The notes under the pieces: model-generated | Seen by the model: only the letters and a program-made list of their open reading frames with translations | Database searches by the model: none | Told to the model about the DNA's origin: nothing | Source of the DNA: Nocardia takedensis NBRC 100417 | Lineage (GTDB): Bacteria > Actinomycetota > Actinomycetes > Mycobacteriales > Mycobacteriaceae | Direction: 5' to 3' | Assembly (NCBI RefSeq): GCF_000308695.1 | Contig: NZ_BAGG01000081.1 | Coordinates: 1 to 64,000 of the forward strand | Length of the DNA: 64,000 bases | Shown here: positions 60,315 to 64,000 of the stretch, piece by piece | Layout of the letters: the number at the start of each line of letters is the position of its first letter | Position numbering within the stretch: the first letter of the stretch is position 1 | Made by a program: the position numbers and the translations under genes

Positions 60315-60877
60315 CAGCGCACCTGACCGAACGGTCCGGGCTGCCCCGCGCTCAGCGACCGCGAACCGCGCACGGTGACGCCCGCGGTGAACCAGTCCGA
60401 TTCGCGGATCGTGCGCATCGCCTCCTTGCGCGAGGCCGGGTCGAGGCGGTCCAGGAACAGCACGCCGTCGAGGTGATCGGTCTCGTGCTGCACGCAGCGG
60501 GCCAGCAGCCCTTCGGCCGCGAATTCCACCGGCGCGCCCGTCACGTCGAAACCCGAGGCGCGCACCCGCAGGGCACGGCGGGTGTCGTAGCGCACGCCCG
60601 GGATCGACAGGCAGCCCTCCGGGCCGACCTGCTCCTCGTCGCCGACCACCGTGTAGGTGGGGTTGATCAGGTGCCCTTTGGCGTCGTGGGTGTCGTAGAC
60701 GAAGACCCGCAGCCCGACCCCGATCTGCGGCGCCGCCATGCCGACGCCGCCGTCGTCGTACATCGTGTCGGTGAGGTCGGTGACCAGTTGACGCAGCTCA
60801 CGATCGAATTCGGTGACCTCCTCCGCACGGGCACGCAGGATCGGATCGCCGAATAGGCGAACGGGCTGAATGGTCAC
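60314..60877 (-). CDS. def: Peptide deformylase
   Basis: The 187-residue metalloenzyme has all three motifs: GVGMAAPQIG, EGCLSIPG (metal Cys) and QHETDHLDG (metal His pair and Glu). The GTG 60877 follows GGGAG. A -10-like TAGAAT on the minus strand (60938-60943) gives a leader of about 55 bases for the def-fmt-rsmB operon. In M. tuberculosis def is elsewhere (Rv0429c). Confidence 0.96.
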   Translation of the reverse strand: MTIQPVRLFGDPILRARAEEVTEFDRELRQLVTDLTDTMYDDGGVGMAAPQIGVGLRVFVYDTHDAKGHLINPTYTVVGDEEQVGPEGCLSIPGVRYDTRRALRVRASGFDVTGAPVEFAAEGLLARCVQHETDHLDGVLFLDRLDPASRKEAMRTIRESDWFTAGVTVRGSRSLSAGQPGPFGQVR

Positions 60878-60937
60878 GGCAGCTCCCAGAAGCGTTCGAC
60901 GGGTCTCGGGACGGGCGGTCCAGGACGGGATCGTCCC

Positions 60938-60943
60938 ATTCTA
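60938..60943 (-). promoter_or_regulatory. -10 box of def-fmt-rsmB
   Basis: TAGAAT on the minus strand is a close match to TATAAT, about 61 bases before GTG 60877. Confidence 0.5.
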
Positions 60944-61031
60944 GTGAGCCGCGCCGACCCGTCGTCGCCCCCGTGGGTGCGGTTGCCGCGCGATCGCGGT
61001 CGTGCGGCTCGGCGGGGCCGAGCCGACCGGA

Positions 61032-62060
61032 TCAGGAATTGCCCGCGATGACCACCTGCGGAATGCCGGTGCCGAGGGGGACCGGGACGCAGGCGGGCGC
61101 GGGGGCGGCGGGATCGAGCGCGCGTAGCAGCAGCCCCCGCACGAACGGGTCGTAGACCATGTGGAAGTGGCCGGTCAGATTCGCCGGGCACAGGTCCTGG
61201 ATCGCGATGTTGTCCGCCCCCGGGCCGCGCAGCGCGATATTGGCGAACGGCTGGATCATCTCGTCCACCCGACTGCCGACGGTCACGTATCGCGGACCGG
61301 GCACCGTGTCCCCACCCGCGTTGAGATCGACCATCACCGGCGAACCGGCGGCCTGCTGGACCGCGGCGGGCGAGGTCACCCGCGCGAAGACCTCCAGCGC
61401 CCCCGGAATCGCCTGCGCCACCGGCACGAGTCCGTACATGACGCCGCCGTAGCTGGGCGAGGCCAACCCGACCCAGGTCCCCACATTCGGCGCACCCCCC
61501 AACTTGTTGACGTAGTACCGAGTGACGTTGGCCCCCTGGGAGAACCCGACCAGGTCGACCTGCGCGGCCCCCGTCTCCGCGAGCACCAGGTCGACGAATT
61601 CGCCGAGTTGGCGGGCGCTGACGCGCAGATCCTCGGTGCCGTAACTCTGCGCGCCGGGCGCGCCCCCGTAATTCAGTGCGAACACGCACATTCCGGCCTC
61701 GACCAGACTCGGACCGATGGCCGACCAGTCGGAGTAGGCGGTGGAATCGGTGCCGTGCGCCAGCACCACCGGCCGCGGATGCGCCTGGTCGGGCACGCAG
61801 CCGAAATCGTTGACCCCGGCGGGGACGACGTTCGGATGCGCCCGTTGATAGAAGGCCGCGGCGAGGTGATCCGCCTGCGGCGGAGCGTATTCGCGCGGGA
61901 TCTCGGCCGAGTGGTAGGCGGGTGAAGCGTCGAGGTCGACATCGGCCCGCGCCGCCGTTGCGCCGGAACCGAGCAACCCGGCTCCGGCCAGCACGCAGAC
62001 CAGCATCACCCGCCTCCATCGTGAAATGTCACTGCGCCCGATCCCCACTGTTTGTCGCAT
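61032..62060 (-). CDS. Secreted triacylglycerol lipase
   Basis: The 342-residue protein has a signal peptide (about 1-40, VMLVCVLAGAGLLGSGATAARA). The alpha/beta-hydrolase core has PVVLAHGTDSTAY (oxyanion HG), the nucleophile GFSQGANVT with Ser, an Asp in MVDLNAGGDTVPGP and a His in LTGHFHMVYDP. It resembles the class 2 bacterial lipases (Lipase_2). Two Cys pairs are likely. It acts outside the cell on lipids. ATG 62060 has no clear ribosome site. It stands alone between def and the PadR gene. Confidence 0.9.
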   Translation of the reverse strand: MRQTVGIGRSDISRWRRVMLVCVLAGAGLLGSGATAARADVDLDASPAYHSAEIPREYAPPQADHLAAAFYQRAHPNVVPAGVNDFGCVPDQAHPRPVVLAHGTDSTAYSDWSAIGPSLVEAGMCVFALNYGGAPGAQSYGTEDLRVSARQLGEFVDLVLAETGAAQVDLVGFSQGANVTRYYVNKLGGAPNVGTWVGLASPSYGGVMYGLVPVAQAIPGALEVFARVTSPAAVQQAAGSPVMVDLNAGGDTVPGPRYVTVGSRVDEMIQPFANIALRGPGADNIAIQDLCPANLTGHFHMVYDPFVRGLLLRALDPAAPAPACVPVPLGTGIPQVVIAGNS

Positions 62061-62135
62061 GTCATCATGGTCTCCCGAGGGACCTGAAATCCGTACGCCG
62101 AAAGAGTGTTTCGGCGACAGAATGTTCCGCGACCG

Positions 62136-62780
62136 TTACTTCTCGGTGGGCTCGGCGGGGTCGTCGGCCAGAATGCGGTACAGCGCGCGCCGCGCCTCGG
62201 TCAGCACCTCGGCGGCTTTGGTCGCCTGCTCCGGGGTTCCGGCCGCGGCGACCTGCCCGACCGCACCCATCAACTGTCCGACGAGTCCACGCAGATCGAC
62301 CGCCTGGGCGCCGACGTCGTTGGTGACATCGGTCCAGGGATCACCCAATTCGTCCTTGTGCTCGGTGACGTAGGTCTGGCCCGCCTCGGTCAGTTCCGCC
62401 GTCTTGCGACCGGCGACCTTGTCGATGATGACCAGGCCCTCGTCCTCGAGTTGGGCCAGCGCGGGGTAGATCGAACCGGGGCTGGGACGCCAGATGTCCT
62501 CGGTCCGTTCGCGAATGCGCTGGATCAGCTCGTAGCCGTGCATCGGCCCTTCGGCCAGCAGCAGCAGGACCGCCGCACGCACGTCACCGCGCCTGCCGCG
62601 ACCTCCGCGACCCCGACCGCGCCCGAAATGCGGCCCCGGGCCGAAACCCGGTCCGAACTCGGGACCGAACCCGTGCCGTCCACCGCGACGGTGCAGGCGC
62701 TGCTCCGGACCGAATTCGACGCCGCCCGGGTGACGCCTGCGACCACGTCGCCCGAAATCTCGATTCTCGATGTTCTCCAT
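62136..62780 (-). CDS. PadR-family regulator with Gly/Arg/Phe-rich N terminus
   Basis: The 214-residue protein has about 65 disordered N-terminal residues with repeated RGG/FGPG units and several His (HRRGGRHGFGPEFGPGFGPG). The winged helix follows (DVRAAVLLLLAEGPMHGYELIQRI, GSIYPALAQLEDEGLV, AGRKTAELTEAGQTYV) and a C-terminal helical dimer part. ATG 62780 follows AGGAGG by five bases. A palindrome 35 bases upstream suggests self-repression. No efflux gene is beside it. Confidence 0.9.
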   Translation of the reverse strand: MENIENRDFGRRGRRRHPGGVEFGPEQRLHRRGGRHGFGPEFGPGFGPGPHFGRGRGRGGRGRRGDVRAAVLLLLAEGPMHGYELIQRIRERTEDIWRPSPGSIYPALAQLEDEGLVIIDKVAGRKTAELTEAGQTYVTEHKDELGDPWTDVTNDVGAQAVDLRGLVGQLMGAVGQVAAAGTPEQATKAAEVLTEARRALYRILADDPAEPTEK

Positions 62781-62814
62781 GACTGCCTCCTGAGGCTGTT
62801 GTGTTCTTCTCACA

Positions 62815-62838
62815 GTATCGACGATATATCGACAATAC
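62815..62838 (-). promoter_or_regulatory. PadR operator-like palindrome
   Basis: A 24-bp inverted repeat matches at 10 of 12 positions per arm, centred on CGATATATCG. It is also a partial direct repeat (TATCGAC twice). It lies 35 bases before the PadR gene start. Confidence 0.65.
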
Positions 62839-62974
62839 ATCCAACGCAAGGAACCGCCGGAAATTCCCGAGTGACGGCAAGCACGAACCCGGGGCACGGC
62901 CACCTCACGGCGGGACGGCGAAGCGGCCGAAGTCGGCGAGACAGCAGACCGACCGAAGTCGGCGAGGCGGCGGA

Positions 62975-64000
62975 TCAGCCGATGTCGGCGGGGTCTATCT
63001 GCACGCGGACCGGGGCGTCGGAGCGTTGGGTGCTGCGCAGGGCCTGGGCGGTGGTGAGAGCGCGGGCCAAGGCGGCGCCGTGGCGGCGGTCGACGCGCAG
63101 GATCATGCGTTCGACCTCGGCGGGCGAATCGCCGGTGAAGGGTTTGCGGGCGAACGGCGGCAGCGGGACCGGGCCCAGGACCTGCGCGTTCGCGGGCAGG
63201 TCGGCGAGGGTCAGCAGGTCGTCGATCGCCTCGGTCGCGCCGTCGATCGCGGCCATGCGCACGGCGGGCGGGAACCCGACCTCAGCGCGGGCCTCGAGTT
63301 CGGCGCGCGCGTGGCCGACCGGATCCCAGCGCAGCAGCGCCTGGACCGTCGGGATCGACGGTTCGGCCATCACGATGACCTGCCCGTGCGCGCGGACCAG
63401 CGTGGCCGCGCCGAACCAGCGGCGCAGCGCGTCCTCGGCGGCGCGCAGATCGGCGCGGCCGAGCAGCGCCCAACTGTCGAGCAGCAGGGCCACGCCGTAG
63501 CCGCCGCGCACCGTCGGTTCCGCGCCGACCGTCGCGACCACCACCTGCGGCCCCGGCTCCACCGAATCCAACAGCGCCCCACCGCTGGAACCGCGCACCG
63601 GAACTCCCGGGAAGGCGCGGCCCAATTCCTCGGCGGTGCGGGCCGCGCCGATCACCACCGCGCGCAAGGCGCGCGACGCGCAGGTCGGGCAGCGGAACGC
63701 GGCCTCGGTGATCCCGCACCACCGGCAGGCCGGACTGCGGGCCGCCTGCGGATCGTCCTGCCGAGAACGGCTTTCCGGCAGCGTCAGCGGACCGTTGCAC
63801 CGGCGGCAGCGCGCGGGCGTCCGGCATTTCGCGCACGCCAGGGCGGGCACGTAACCGCGCCGCGGCACCTGCACCAGCACCGGCGCGCCTTCTTTCAGCG
63901 CGGCCCGCGCGGCGGCGAAGGCGACACCGGGGATGCGGATGGCCTTGGCGATCGGGTCGCGCTCCAGGGCGATGTCGGAGTCGCCGGGCGCGCTGATGCG
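62975..64000 (-). CDS. priA: PriA-like primosomal protein, 3' part (cut by the window edge)
   Basis: The frame is open from the window edge (342 codons seen). It begins RISAPGDSDIALERDP, then RRGYVPALACAKCR, with zinc ligands in CAKC, CRRC, CRWC and CPTC, and runs to the end of the PriA C-terminal domain (ARAEVGFPPAVRMAAI). Actinobacterial PriA is often degenerate in its helicase motifs; those lie outside or at the edge of this window and cannot be judged. Placement near fmt matches Rv1402. Confidence 0.9.
   Translation of the reverse strand, partial: RISAPGDSDIALERDPIAKAIRIPGVAFAAARAALKEGAPVLVQVPRRGYVPALACAKCRTPARCRRCNGPLTLPESRSRQDDPQAARSPACRWCGITEAAFRCPTCASRALRAVVIGAARTAEELGRAFPGVPVRGSSGGALLDSVEPGPQVVVATVGAEPTVRGGYGVALLLDSWALLGRADLRAAEDALRRWFGAATLVRAHGQVIVMAEPSIPTVQALLRWDPVGHARAELEARAEVGFPPAVRMAAIDGATEAIDDLLTLADLPANAQVLGPVPLPPFARKPFTGDSPAEVERMILRVDRRHGAALARALTTAQALRSTQRSDAPVRVQIDPADIG

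Overview
The window is high-GC actinobacterial DNA, most likely from Nocardia or a close relative. Its core gene order follows, in reverse, the Mycobacterium tuberculosis segment running from priA (Rv1402) to the suf operon (Rv1460-Rv1466). A secreted protein with a glycine-rich tail and the strong GC bias at third codon positions fit Nocardia. I saw no tRNA, rRNA, CRISPR array, insertion sequence or prophage. The genus call rests on gene content and synteny read by eye, not on a database search.

Layout. 287-712: a secreted DUF4189-type protein. 862-7349: the Fe-S assembly operon sufR-sufB-sufD-sufC-sufS-sufU-sufT (minus strand). It ends in a strong hairpin and has a SufR-type operator on its promoter. 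7620-12309: mptB (lipomannan/arabinogalactan-type mannosyltransferase), a two-gene ABC exporter and ctaA (heme A synthase). 12374-14507: a MarR repressor and a 14-TM drug exporter with a tandem operator. 14720-17381: a small membrane protein, a conserved protein, qor and ctaB. 17764-24240: the pentose-phosphate operon tkt-tal-zwf-opcA-pgl.

24451-37818 is the accessory part: a fused E1 alpha/beta dehydrogenase, an SRPBCC protein, a divergent epoxide-hydrolase-like/SDR pair sharing a TetR-like operator, an ABM monooxygenase, YggT, a nocardial secreted protein, a complete sugar/glycerophosphodiester-type ABC importer operon with a phosphoesterase embedded in it, and a LysR regulator. An unexplained, strongly structured 250-nt interval at 30289-30540 looks like an independent small RNA gene.

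37923-49274: secG, an MFS exporter, a two-META-domain lipoprotein, tpiA-pgk-gap, whiA-yvcK-rapZ and uvrC. 49333-52612: a membrane protein, a gamma-glutamyltransferase lipoprotein, a GNAT remnant and a PH-domain membrane protein. 52612-55933: ribH, ribBA, ribE and rpe. 56040-57370: a UsfX-type anti-sigma factor with SigF, inserted relative to the mycobacterial order. 57592-60877: rsmB-fmt-def. 61032-64000: a secreted lipase, a PadR regulator and the 3' part of priA, cut by the window edge.

Central carbon metabolism (glycolysis, pentose phosphate), respiration (heme O/A synthesis), Fe-S assembly, riboflavin synthesis and translation start/rRNA modification are thus clustered here. A recurring pattern is a TANNNT-type -10 box 6-8 nt before an ATG/GTG with no Shine-Dalgarno. 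It marks at least seven likely leaderless genes and decides several start codons.
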